IMG/VR virus record: IMGVR_UViG_3300025418_001109
Location: 1-27,045 of that record
Origin: a virus
Length of the DNA stretch: 27,045 nt
Direction: 5' to 3' (one strand)
Position 1 is the stretch's first letter, and every line of letters begins with the position of its first letter. Position numbers and translations under genes: made by a program. The notes beneath the pieces are model-generated. The model was not told the DNA's origin and searched no databases. It saw only the letters and a list, made by a program, of their open reading frames with translations. Shown piece by piece: positions 1-5,243 of this stretch.

Positions 1-11
1 GTATTTACCTT

Positions 12-197
12 TTATGTACCATAATAAGATTCTAATTCACCTAATACAATATTCATGCACATTAATTGAAACCGAGATAAATCATATTGATTATCTTCCA
101 TCATAGAAATGGCCTCAATAAGAGAATCACAATTATTATCGACACCATATTGATTAACGATATTCAATGCTTCATTATAAGTGGTTATTCCGATCAT
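12..197 (-). CDS. Hypothetical small phage protein (61 aa)
   Basis: A 61-residue acidic protein I do not recognise. The start is well supported: AAGGAG sits six bases upstream of the ATG at 197. It contains no membrane segment or metal-binding motif. It is the last complete gene of a small minus-strand series (778 to 12) that appears to be driven by the sigma70-type promoter at 812-841. The ten bases left of it are too few to assign. It is probably an accessory early protein, judged only from its position. Confidence 0.6.
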   Translation of the reverse strand: MIGITTYNEALNIVNQYGVDNNCDSLIEAISMMEDNQYDLSRFQLMCMNIVLGELESYYGT

Positions 198-206
198 TAT
201 ATCTCC

Positions 207-467
207 TTATTGATTCAAAAACTGTGTGAACCGATTATCAAAACTCTCATAATTACCATTTTCTTCGGACCATATATCATAATCCTCTGTTTTATCGCCA
301 TTTTCATCTTCTCCGAATAATGGCTCATTATTCATTATGTAATTTTCATATACATTCAATGCCGACATAATCACGTCCAAATCAGTATGGGATAATACCA
401 ATTCAGTTTCGATACCATTAATGGTATCGAATTCGATACCATTAACCAGTTTAACCATTTTAATCAT
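207..467 (-). CDS. Hypothetical acidic phage protein (86 aa)
   Basis: I do not recognise this acidic protein. The frame is open from 479, but GGAG followed by six bases precedes the ATG at 467 (product begins MIKMVKLVNGIE), so I use that start. The N-terminal part repeats the unit NGIE twice, and the underlying DNA carries two overlapping 18-bp palindromes (411-440). The C-terminal half is rich in Asp, Glu and Asn. It lies between two other small unknown genes in one minus-strand unit. Confidence 0.6.
   Translation of the reverse strand: MIKMVKLVNGIEFDTINGIETELVLSHTDLDVIMSALNVYENYIMNNEPLFGEDENGDKTEDYDIWSEENGNYESFDNRFTQFLNQ
411..440. repeat. Two overlapping 18-bp perfect palindromes
   Basis: GATACCATTAATGGTATC (411-428) and GGTATCGAATTCGATACC (423-440) are each perfect palindromes and share six bases. 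They lie in the 5' end of the 207-467 gene. They could be an operator or only a by-product of the repeated NGIE codons. Confidence 0.6.
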
Positions 468-496
468 ATTATACTCCAATTCACTCCGTTAACCAA

Positions 497-778
497 TCAA
501 ATACCAAAATACCGTTTGGATAATGCCTTATTCCGTTTAGGCTTAATAACCGTAACCCGTTTACCGGATAATAGAAAATCAATATGTGCCTGTTCAGAGA
601 TAATCAGTTTGGACTCATTATGCTTATAATCAGTCACAATAACTGGATTACCATTAAGATTAAGTGGTGCATATACAGGTTGATTAACCGATTCACATTT
701 AGCATTATAAATTGCTTTATTCAATTCTGCCAATTGTTTTTCTAATTCAATAATGGATAATGGTAGACTTGCGTTCAT
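497..778 (-). CDS. Hypothetical phage protein (93 aa)
   Basis: The frame is open from 865, but the region above 778 contains the promoter at 812-841, so upstream starts would lie inside or before it. The ATG at 778 (MNASLPLS) has AAGGA about ten bases upstream and is the likely start. The N-terminal third (IIELEKQLAELNKAIYNAK) is a predicted short coiled coil. The C-terminus is strongly basic (VTVIKPKRNKALSKRYFG), which would suit a nucleic-acid-binding tail. I do not recognise the family. It is the first gene of the leftward unit. Confidence 0.6.
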   Translation of the reverse strand: MNASLPLSIIELEKQLAELNKAIYNAKCESVNQPVYAPLNLNGNPVIVTDYKHNESKLIISEQAHIDFLLSGKRVTVIKPKRNKALSKRYFGI

Positions 779-811
779 TATAATACCGTCCTTGTTTCCT
801 GATATGGATGG

Positions 812-841
812 ATTATAACCGAAAACCATGGAGTAGGTCAA
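812..841 (-). promoter_or_regulatory. Sigma70-type promoter for the leftward unit
   Basis: On the minus strand TTGACC (836-841) and TATAAT (812-817) are 18 bp apart. The -10 context, TCGGTTATAATCCATCCAT, is nearly identical to that of the plus-strand promoters at 1965-1970 and 1320-1325. Confidence 0.7.
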
Positions 842-857
842 CCAGTAGTCCAGCAAA

Positions 858-1109
858 CCGGTCAAGTATCCGATCGGCTGTTGTATGGAAACAACATCGG
901 AAAATAGTGTTGTTCCTACGCAACAGCAGTCGCAAGCTGTGGATAACCTGTGAATAAGTCTTTTGGAGTGTAATGAGAATCATTCGCAACCAGGCAGGAA
1001 ACCGTTTCACTTAGTCTGAAGGTGCGATTCCGGCAAAATTTTCCGAAAGTTGGCAAGCGTTTTTCGTAGGTTTTCGTTGTTTTTTTGATACTTTTTGAAA
1101 ATTTTTTGC
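858..1109. other. Candidate replication origin with two DnaA boxes
   Basis: This is the core of a gene-free stretch between the leftward unit and the plus-strand island. TGTGGATAA (938-946) and TGTGAATAA (949-957) both match the DnaA-box consensus TTATNCACA (reverse strand) and lie 11 bp apart in the same orientation. An imperfect inverted repeat (GGAAACAACA at 887-896 with TGTTGTTCC at 908-916) precedes them. A T/A-rich stretch (about 1068-1109) that could unwind follows. Transcription diverges around the region. Sequence alone does not prove origin function; the boxes could also act as DnaA-responsive regulatory sites. The open frames crossing it on both strands lack ribosome-binding sites and look like shadows. 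Confidence 0.4.
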
Positions 1110-1139
1110 TTGCCTTTGAGGTTTATAGTATGTTATAAT
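1110..1139 (+). promoter_or_regulatory. Sigma70-type promoter P1
   Basis: TTGCCT (1110-1115) and TATAAT (1134-1139) are 18 bp apart. No supported gene follows until 1358, so the first about 210 nt of transcript would be a long leader or a small RNA. The -10 context ATGTTATAATGGTCC recurs on the opposite strand at 2459-2473. Confidence 0.55.
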
Positions 1140-1221
1140 GGTCCAAACGTTTTCCGCCGGCACTTTCAGGAATGGCAGGCAGCCTCCGTGTGCATCCCGC
1201 TTGGCTTCGAATCTGGGTCCT

Positions 1222-1249
1222 ATTATACCAGAACCAGAGGTACCGGCAA
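1222..1249 (-). promoter_or_regulatory. Minus-facing promoter inside a hairpin (M2)
   Basis: On the minus strand TTGCCG (1244-1249) and TATAAT (1222-1227) are 16 bp apart. The -35 lies in the loop of an inverted repeat, CCAGAGG (1234-1240) with CCTCTGG (1253-1259). It faces P1 and lies back to back with the promoter at 1297-1325. The -10 context GGTTCTGGTATAATAG matches the plus-strand promoter at 1718-1723. Confidence 0.5.
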
Positions 1250-1296
1250 GCCCCTCTGGAATACTCCAGCAGTCCGGTCGAGAATTCCTGAGATGG

Positions 1297-1325
1297 TTGC
1301 CGATCGGCCATGGATCGGTTATAAT
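1297..1325 (+). promoter_or_regulatory. Sigma70-type promoter P2 for the 1358 gene
   Basis: TTGCCG (1297-1302) and TATAAT (1320-1325) are 17 bp apart, about 32 bp upstream of the gene. The conserved motif CCGGTCGAGAATTCC lies just upstream at 1274-1288. Confidence 0.7.
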
Positions 1326-1357
1326 TCATCCATACTAAACGAACAAAGGAACAGAAA

Positions 1358-1603
1358 ATGTCATACACTCTCCTCTCCGTGCGTGAAGCCGAGCAATCCT
1401 TCGAGGAAATGCTGGACGAATGTAACCCAGTCCTCCGCATAGGGGCGCTGGAATTCTATCCATCCGAGGTGCTCCGCCGCCTGGACTATACCGCCTACCG
1501 CGAGGACTTTATCCTGTACTGCGACAGCCTGGCAGAGAATGGCATATACGTGAAAGACTATACCGACGACCAGATGGCGCCAGAGGAAGTGGAAGAGGAG
1601 TAA
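1358..1603 (+). CDS. Hypothetical acidic phage protein (81 aa)
   Basis: An acidic, soluble 81-residue protein (MSYTLLSVREAEQSF...) with a Glu-rich C-terminus, of a kind often seen in phage early regions, but I cannot assign a family. AAGGA precedes the ATG and a good promoter lies at 1297-1325. The leader, with its ACAAAGGA core, closely resembles that of the next gene (1756), so the two were probably built from the same promoter-leader unit. Codon choice is GC-rich (many C/G third positions) and unlike the AT-rich minus-strand genes, which suggests separate ancestry. A perfect consensus promoter at 1621-1649 points back into it on the antisense strand. Confidence 0.65.
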   Translation: MSYTLLSVREAEQSFEEMLDECNPVLRIGALEFYPSEVLRRLDYTAYREDFILYCDSLAENGIYVKDYTDDQMAPEEVEEE

Positions 1604-1620
1604 GCTCGGCGAAGCCTTCC

Positions 1621-1649
1621 ATTATAGCACTCCATGGAGGTCCTGTCAA
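1621..1649 (-). promoter_or_regulatory. Perfect-consensus minus-facing promoter (M4)
   Basis: On the minus strand TTGACA (1644-1649) and TATAAT (1621-1626) are 17 bp apart, an exact sigma70 consensus. The -35 sits in the loop of the inverted repeat GGAGG/CCTCC (about 1637-1658). It would direct RNA antisense to the 1358-1603 gene. It may instead be a chance product of a hairpin region. Confidence 0.55.
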
Positions 1650-1695
1650 GGGCCCTCCAATAACACTACCGCCAGGTCGAGTATTCCAAAAGTCC

Positions 1696-1723
1696 TTGAC
1701 GGATTCCCTGGTTCTGGTATAAT
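1696..1723 (+). promoter_or_regulatory. Sigma70-type promoter P3 for the 1756 gene
   Basis: TTGACG (1696-1701) and TATAAT (1718-1723) are 16 bp apart. The conserved motif CCAGGTCGAGTATTCC lies just upstream at 1672-1687. Confidence 0.7.
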
Positions 1724-1755
1724 AGAGCCATCTTAAACAAAACAAAGGAAAGAAA

Positions 1756-1917
1756 ATGCAAAACCAACTGACTGTAGCACAATTGATAGCCATCCTCCAA
1801 GCACTGCCTAACCAGAATGCCTTGGTGGAAATGGCAATGAACCAAGAGTACCAGCAAGCCGTGGAAGCCGATGATATCCACGTGTGGTCCGAGGAACTGG
1901 TTATCATAGGCGAATAA
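1756..1917 (+). CDS. Small phage protein, LIxxLQxLP type (53 aa)
   Basis: A 53-residue protein beginning MQNQLTVAQLIAILQALP. The pattern of a short N-terminal helix, LTVxxLIxxLQxLP, followed by a short acidic beta-rich part ending DDIHVWSEELVIIGE, is common among small uncharacterised phage and bacterial proteins. No biochemical role is known to me. AAAGGAAAG is positioned well before the ATG and promoter P3 lies 33 bp upstream. Codon use is GC-richer than in the minus-strand genes, as in its left neighbour. Confidence 0.7.
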   Translation: MQNQLTVAQLIAILQALPNQNALVEMAMNQEYQQAVEADDIHVWSEELVIIGE

Positions 1918-1941
1918 CACTACAGTCCGGTCAAGTATCGC

Positions 1942-1970
1942 TTGCAAATTCCATCCACTTCGGTTATAAT
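1942..1970 (+). promoter_or_regulatory. Sigma70-type promoter P4
   Basis: TTGCAA (1942-1947) and TATAAT (1965-1970) are 17 bp apart. The conserved motif CCGGTCAAGTATCG (1927-1940) abuts the -35. The predicted transcript start (about 1977) coincides with the ATG of the next small gene. Confidence 0.7.
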
Positions 1971-1976
1971 CCATCC

Positions 1977-2075
1977 ATGATGCAAATAATTAAAGACCTA
2001 TTCCAAGCCGCAGTGATTGCCATGTTAATCGGTGGTCCAGTTTTCTTTTACATCCTCTTCCAAATGAAACCCTAA
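1977..2075 (+). CDS. Single-pass membrane micro-protein (32 aa)
   Basis: A very small protein, MMQIIKDLFQAAVIAML..., with one hydrophobic segment (about residues 9-28, including AVIAMLIGGPVFFYILF) and a short basic tail. The first ATG falls six bases after the -10 of promoter P4, and no Shine-Dalgarno sequence is present, so translation would be leaderless or would begin at the second ATG (1980). It is followed by a well-formed ribosome-binding site for the 2086 gene, so it could be a real inner-membrane peptide or part of that gene's leader. Confidence is moderate because of its size. Confidence 0.45.
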   Translation: MMQIIKDLFQAAVIAMLIGGPVFFYILFQMKP

Positions 2076-2085
2076 GGAGTACATT

Positions 2086-2331
2086 ATGTCCAAATCTGTT
2101 CGCTTCTCTTATAATGACGTTAATGTGGTCACCAATGACCTAATCGAATCCATTCGGATAATGAATGATAATCGTGGATATGACCGCACGGATAATGCTA
2201 ACTACACCTTAGGCTATATCCAATCATTATTGAATAGCCTTATAGCGGATATGCCTGTAACCAAACAGCACCAGATTATCGCTGATTTGGCAAAGCATAC
2301 GGAATCCAAATTGAAAACGGCAGGAGTATAA
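2086..2331 (+). CDS. Hypothetical phage protein (81 aa)
   Basis: An 81-residue, probably helical protein with no recognisable motif (MSKSVRFSYNDVNVV...). AAGGAG lies eight bases before the ATG, so the start is secure. It follows the membrane micro-protein and precedes the 41-aa gene at 2333 (one intervening base), so the three probably form one rightward operon from promoter P4. Its codon use is closer to the AT-rich minus-strand genes than that of the 1358 and 1756 genes. Confidence 0.7.
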   Translation: MSKSVRFSYNDVNVVTNDLIESIRIMNDNRGYDRTDNANYTLGYIQSLLNSLIADMPVTKQHQIIADLAKHTESKLKTAGV

Positions 2332-2332
2332 T

Positions 2333-2458
2333 ATGGATAATCGGTTTAAACTCATGGTAATGGCTCTCATGGATAATAATCAGGAGGCAGTGGTATTATT
2401 GGAATATAAAATGACCAAATCGGTGGTTAATCGGAGAGTATATACGGAGAGAAAATAG
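2333..2458 (+). CDS. Hypothetical small protein (41 aa)
   Basis: A 41-residue protein (MDNRFKLMVMALMDNNQ...) with a basic C-terminus (VVNRRVYTERK). GGAG is well placed before the ATG, one base after the stop of the 2086 gene, which indicates translational coupling. Function unknown. A hairpin likely to terminate the operon follows at 2481-2502. Confidence 0.6.
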   Translation: MDNRFKLMVMALMDNNQEAVVLLEYKMTKSVVNRRVYTERK

Positions 2459-2462
2459 GACC

Positions 2463-2491
2463 ATTATAACATAATCGGAGGCTGGTGGCAA
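2463..2491 (-). promoter_or_regulatory. Minus-facing promoter at the end of the plus island (M3)
   Basis: On the minus strand TTGCCA (2486-2491) and TATAAT (2463-2468) are 17 bp apart. The -35 lies inside the terminator-like hairpin. Its -10 context repeats that of P1 on the opposite strand. It would produce RNA antisense to the 2333 and 2086 genes. Confidence 0.45.
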
Positions 2492-2506
2492 GAGCCACTG
2501 GCGTTT
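2481..2506 (+). terminator. Probable terminator of the plus-strand operon
   Basis: GCTGGTGGC and GCCACTGGC pair around an AAGA loop (with G-U pairs) and are followed by GTTTT. The hairpin comes 22 bases after the stop of the 2333 gene. The remaining 2507-2585 has no gene; a second inverted repeat (CTGGTGG near 2553, CCACCAG near 2579) followed by a T-run at 2591-2597 is a backup terminator candidate. Confidence 0.6.
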
Positions 2507-2585
2507 TCAGCAGTGTTTCGGACAGCAGTTGGTGGGGGCCGGTTGCCGTCTGGTGGGCGTCATGTAAGCAAATTTCGCCACCAGG

Positions 2586-2963
2586 TCAAACTCTTTTTTT
2601 CTCTATTTTATTTTTTCCGGTTTTTTTCGCCGGAACGATTTTCTCCGGAACAAAAAAGTCCTCCAGTGACGAAAAAGGTAATTCCGTCTTTTTCTTCCTA
2701 GGAATTTTTTCTCGGACCGGTTTCTCTCCAGGACCCTCGTCATCATCCAGAGGTACGTCTAGTGGCTGGCAGTAATAGTCCTCGTAAGCCTCTCTGGTTG
2801 TCTCCTCCCACACATACTCAGCACCTACAGATTCTTGGAAGGCCATCCATGATTTAATGTCGTAACCTCTACAGAAAATCTTAAAGCTGACTTTGGTCAT
2901 AGTAACCGTTAAGACATAGTAAGAGTCACGATTAAATTTAGAGGTTAAGGGCATGTTGCTCAT
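2586..2963 (-). CDS. Hypothetical protein with basic C-terminus (125 aa)
   Basis: I do not recognise this protein. Residues 1-60 look globular (YYVLTVTMTKVSFKIFCRGYD). Then comes an acidic linker (PLDVPLDDDEGPGEKP) and a Lys-rich tail (KKTGKNKIEKKRV). It overlaps the upstream gene (2938-3240) by 26 bases, which suggests coupled translation. It is the last gene of the leftward unit before the convergent plus-strand operon; both end near 2460-2590. Confidence 0.6.
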   Translation of the reverse strand: MSNMPLTSKFNRDSYYVLTVTMTKVSFKIFCRGYDIKSWMAFQESVGAEYVWEETTREAYEDYYCQPLDVPLDDDEGPGEKPVREKIPRKKKTELPFSSLEDFFVPEKIVPAKKTGKNKIEKKRV

Positions 2964-3240
2964 TTAATTCATCCAGAATTTTTCTCAGGGTTTCGTTGGA
3001 CGGATTCGTTCTTAATATCATTTGATAGATAACATCTCTGATATCTGGTCTTTCTCTCCAGGTACCCACTAACCATCCAGTAGGGTTTCTTACACCCATA
3101 ATACTATCTTTATTCTGTACATAGACAAAATTGGATAAGGATACATCGACACCACTGTCCCACAGTTCTGCGGACTTTTTATTCATGAAGTCTCTAAACT
3201 CTCGGTGAGTACCAGTGATAACGTAGTATTTCCCGTTCAT
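2938..3240 (-). CDS. Hypothetical phage protein (100 aa)
   Basis: A 100-residue soluble protein beginning MNGKYYVITGTHREFRDFM. It is probably alpha/beta, with a repeated pattern of strands and basic helices, but I cannot place it in a family. Its ATG overlaps the stop of the 44-aa basic gene at 3237 (ATGA), and its 3' end overlaps the 2586 gene, so all three are probably translated from one message. Confidence 0.65.
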   Translation of the reverse strand: MNGKYYVITGTHREFRDFMNKKSAELWDSGVDVSLSNFVYVQNKDSIMGVRNPTGWLVGTWRERPDIRDVIYQMILRTNPSNETLRKILDELNEQHALNL

Positions 3241-3371
3241 TTCTTCTTGGGTTGGGACGGTTTCAGTCTCTCAGTAATAACCTTAGAGGTACCAGTCTTT
3301 TTGTCAGTGAACTTAGTGGTCTTGAATCCACCAGACTTATTCTTGTAGGTTTGTTTCTGTTTAGTTGCCAT
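3237..3371 (-). CDS. Small Lys-rich protein (44 aa)
   Basis: A 44-residue, highly basic protein (MATKQKQTYKNKSGGFKTTK...) ending in KPSQPKKK. The composition suits a nucleic-acid-binding or virion peptide, but there is no diagnostic motif. It is joined to its downstream neighbour by an ATGA overlap and starts inside the 3' end of the 3361 gene, so it fits the compact operon. Confidence 0.55.
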   Translation of the reverse strand: MATKQKQTYKNKSGGFKTTKFTDKKTGTSKVITERLKPSQPKKK

Positions 3372-3537
3372 ATAATCTATTCTTAATGGTTAAAATTTTT
3401 CTTCTACGATTCTCAGGAAGTTTTCTCATATCCTCTACCCAATTGAGCATACTCACAAGTTTATCTTGTGAATCTACAGGACCATGTATCTTTACATAGG
3501 TCCTAGTATAATACTCAATATCAGATACCGTAATCAT
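3361..3537 (-). CDS. Hypothetical small protein (58 aa)
   Basis: A 58-residue protein (MITVSDIEYYTRTYVKIHGP...) with a basic C-terminal helix (PENRRRKILTIKNRLYGN). Its ATG overlaps the stop of the 3534 gene (ATGA) and its stop overlaps the start of the 3237 gene, filling what would otherwise be a 160-base gap. I do not recognise a family. Confidence 0.6.
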   Translation of the reverse strand: MITVSDIEYYTRTYVKIHGPVDSQDKLVSMLNWVEDMRKLPENRRRKILTIKNRLYGN

Positions 3538-4022
3538 TTCTCTTGGTTTTTTCTAATTAATTGTGTTTGACTATCTGGAGTGACAAATAATCTTGCTGCA
3601 ATAATCTTGTTATATGTTGCAAAGTCAGTTCGTTGAGTAAATTCAATATACTTACCTTCTAATAACTTGTGTGCTATTTGTAAAGCTAAATCATGTTTGA
3701 TTTTATCTTTGTCAATAAGTTTGTCTTCAAGTAAACTTTGATTAATGAACAGTTGAACCGTCAGCATCTCACCTCTGATAGAAATTGATTCTTGTTGTGG
3801 TTGTGGTCCTGGCCAAGGATATGCATTTACACTGATTGAGGGAAGTGGACCGGTTGACGAGAGACTATTACTACCGACAGCACCAAGTGTTGTAGTGGCA
3901 GATAGTTTTGTTCCAGGTGAGTTGATGCCTATACCGATACTGTCAATATTTAATGTAGTCGCCTCTCTTGGTGTATGAAGTATGCTATCCCACGAACCAG
4001 ATAAATCGTTTGTTATTGCCAT
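3534..4022 (-). CDS. Hypothetical phage protein, possibly structural (162 aa)
   Basis: The ATG at 4022 overlaps the stop of the preceding gene (TAATG) and has GGAG upstream, so I prefer it over the ATG at 4034. The N-terminal half is low in charge and rich in Ser, Thr, Gly and Pro (TTTLGAVGSNSLSSTGPLPS, then PWPGPQPQ). The C-terminal half is helical and charged (LLEDKLIDKDKIKHDLALQI). Such a two-part layout is common in minor virion proteins, but no family is recognised. Confidence 0.6.
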   Translation of the reverse strand: MAITNDLSGSWDSILHTPREATTLNIDSIGIGINSPGTKLSATTTLGAVGSNSLSSTGPLPSISVNAYPWPGPQPQQESISIRGEMLTVQLFINQSLLEDKLIDKDKIKHDLALQIAHKLLEGKYIEFTQRTDFATYNKIIAARLFVTPDSQTQLIRKNQEK

Positions 4023-4681
4023 TAATAACTCCATCCTTTTTCTTTGTACTTGTCGATTCTTCTCTTAGGAACATTTAAGTTTTTTGTATTAACAACTAGT
4101 TTCTTGTTTTTAATGGATCGCCATTGATCCATCGAGACATACAATTGGTCCTTAAAAATGTCATAGTAAGGCATACAGTGAAGAAAATCAAAAGACTTGC
4201 GTGCTTTCTCATAATCAGAAAGTGTTATAAATTGCATTCTGTTTTTGAGAGTGATGGCATTTGGTGTTTCATAGAAACCAGTTGCATCAAAGACACCACC
4301 ATATTCTGAACCAACATCATCAGTCATAATATCTTTGGCTTCGTCTTTGATTAACATGGCCAAATCGTGAATAGGAAAAACATCTCTGCACCAGAAGTCA
4401 TAGTCCTTTACTTTTTCTCCATGGTATAAGGACGATATGGAACCTCCAGAGAGTATCAGTTGTTGTGAAAAACGTTCACGGACAGCAAAACGAAAATCAT
4501 TAAGTAACCTAGTAACCGACATTTTAACCTTCAACTTCAGGTCTTTGCATTCCTCTTGGAATAACTGAGACTCTGGTTTGTCTCTGTTCAGAGCCGCTTT
4601 CATTCGTTCCAAGTTACTGATTAGGTCAAACGGTGTTCTGGTTATCAGAGGTTGGTGTGCTTGGTGTGGAATTACTTGCAT
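4022..4681 (-). CDS. Nucleotidyltransferase-like protein (219 aa)
   Basis: The central region has LSGGSISSLYHGEKVKDYDF. A GG followed by a DxD pair (here G79-G80 and D93-Y-D95) is the active-site pattern of the polymerase-beta nucleotidyltransferase superfamily, in which the two acids bind metal for nucleotidyl transfer. A later acidic residue that would complete the triad cannot be identified with confidence. T4-like phages carry proteins of this kind near small accessory genes; their substrate is unknown. Its ATG lies within the 3' end of the overlapping 4672-4800 gene. I read it as a probable transferase or a degenerate relative. Confidence 0.6.
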   Translation of the reverse strand: MQVIPHQAHQPLITRTPFDLISNLERMKAALNRDKPESQLFQEECKDLKLKVKMSVTRLLNDFRFAVRERFSQQLILSGGSISSLYHGEKVKDYDFWCRDVFPIHDLAMLIKDEAKDIMTDDVGSEYGGVFDATGFYETPNAITLKNRMQFITLSDYEKARKSFDFLHCMPYYDIFKDQLYVSMDQWRSIKNKKLVVNTKNLNVPKRRIDKYKEKGWSY

Positions 4682-4800
4682 GTGCAGTTACGTCCTTGGT
4701 TACAGTTACCGGTGCAGGAGTCCTTGGAAACCTTGGAAAACCAGGAATTAATCCTCGAAAACAGCAATGATATCTTCTTCTTTAATAATGTAAAACTCAT
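4672..4800 (-). CDS. Small Cys-rich CNQGR-motif protein overlapping groES (42 aa)
   Basis: A 42-residue protein with an amphipathic basic N-terminus (MSFTLLKKKISLLFSRINSW) and a Cys-rich end, SCTGNCNQGRNCTCK. The CNQGR-C pattern with flanking Cys is familiar from small uncharacterised proteobacterial proteins and may bind metal. The ATG at 4800 has AAGGTGG six bases upstream and lies inside the 3' end of the GroES gene in another frame, a 53-base overlap. Its stop overlaps the start of the 4022 gene, so it bridges the two. The Cys motif makes chance reading unlikely. Function unknown. Confidence 0.6.
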   Translation of the reverse strand: MSFTLLKKKISLLFSRINSWFSKVSKDSCTGNCNQGRNCTCK

Positions 4801-5008
4801 CTTGATCCACCTTTGATTTGGTTGCCTTGTTCCAGTTGGCCAGTATAACATCTCCAACTTTTACGTCAAGTACTTCTGCGCCAACTGCAAGAACAATACC
4901 ACGATTGGCTTCTTGTGGATCGGCACTGGACAAAACAATACCACTTGATGTCACGGTTTCTTTTTGTACCAACTCAATGATAACTCGGTCTTTTAATGGT
5001 GTAATCAT
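4748..5008 (-). CDS. GroES-like co-chaperonin (86 aa)
   Basis: A Cpn10 homologue: it begins MITPLKDRVIIELV, matching the GroES opening IxPLxDRV, then has a mobile-loop region (TVTSSGIVL, about residues 18-26) carrying the hydrophobic IVL tripeptide that GroES uses to contact GroEL. Residues 32-58 (GIVLAVG ... VKVGDVIL) match the beta-barrel. It would cap the host GroEL ring, as T4 gp31 does for capsid-protein folding. The frame is open to 5041, but the family start at 5008 is chosen. It is shorter than E. coli GroES (97 aa). The 3' end overlaps the CNQGR gene. Confidence 0.93.
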   Translation of the reverse strand: MITPLKDRVIIELVQKETVTSSGIVLSSADPQEANRGIVLAVGAEVLDVKVGDVILANWNKATKSKVDQDEFYIIKEEDIIAVFED

Positions 5009-5043
5009 AATTTTCTTTCTGTTTTTGTTGCGTTGCAACATTT

Positions 5044-5061
5044 ATTAGTATAAATACTAAT
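5044..5061 (+). promoter_or_regulatory. T4-type late promoter motif within an 18-bp palindrome
   Basis: ATTAGTAT-AA-ATACTAAT is a perfect inverted repeat, and on the plus strand it contains TATAAATA (5049-5056), the T4 late -10 consensus. It lies 29 bp upstream of the isolated plus-strand gene at 5086. It also sits between that gene and groES, so it could serve as an operator for both. Confidence 0.5.
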
Positions 5062-5085
5062 ATCGTTACTACTAGGGTGGTTAAA

Positions 5086-5241
5086 ATGTTTGCTTATCTT
5101 GCTAAATTAATTCAATTCTTTTCTGGTGATCGCACCAGCAATTTGGACCTTTATTTGAAATCAAAAAATGTCCAAAACACTGCTGAGATTGACTATTGGG
5201 TTCGTCAATGGGAAAAACACCAGCGTACTGCGTTCTTCTGA
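5086..5241 (+). CDS. Isolated plus-strand small protein (51 aa)
   Basis: A 51-residue protein (MFAYLAKLIQFFSGDRTSNL...) with an amphipathic N-terminal helix, then LDLYLKSKNVQNTAEIDYWVRQWEK. The layout resembles small DUF3563-type proteins (N-terminal MFAYL, then a YL-S-x(n)-E helix), but this is a weak similarity from memory. It is the only plus-strand gene among minus-strand neighbours and ends two bases from the convergent 5244 gene. A TATAAATA late-type motif precedes it. The ribosome-binding site is weak (GGGTGG). Confidence 0.6.
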   Translation: MFAYLAKLIQFFSGDRTSNLDLYLKSKNVQNTAEIDYWVRQWEKHQRTAFF

Positions 5242-5243
5242 TT

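Noticed and set aside
813-1010. Minus-strand open frame in the ori candidate region
   Set aside because: No ribosome-binding site, composition unlike other genes, and it covers DnaA boxes and the promoter; treated as a chance frame.
1198-1230. tRNA-like 3' half (TTCGAATC ... ACCA)
   Set aside because: The stems around the TTCGAAT loop do not pair, and no matching D and anticodon arms were found.
1123-1440. Overlapping plus and minus open frames across the island
   Set aside because: They overlap promoters P1, P2 and M2 and the real gene at 1358; no ribosome-binding sites.
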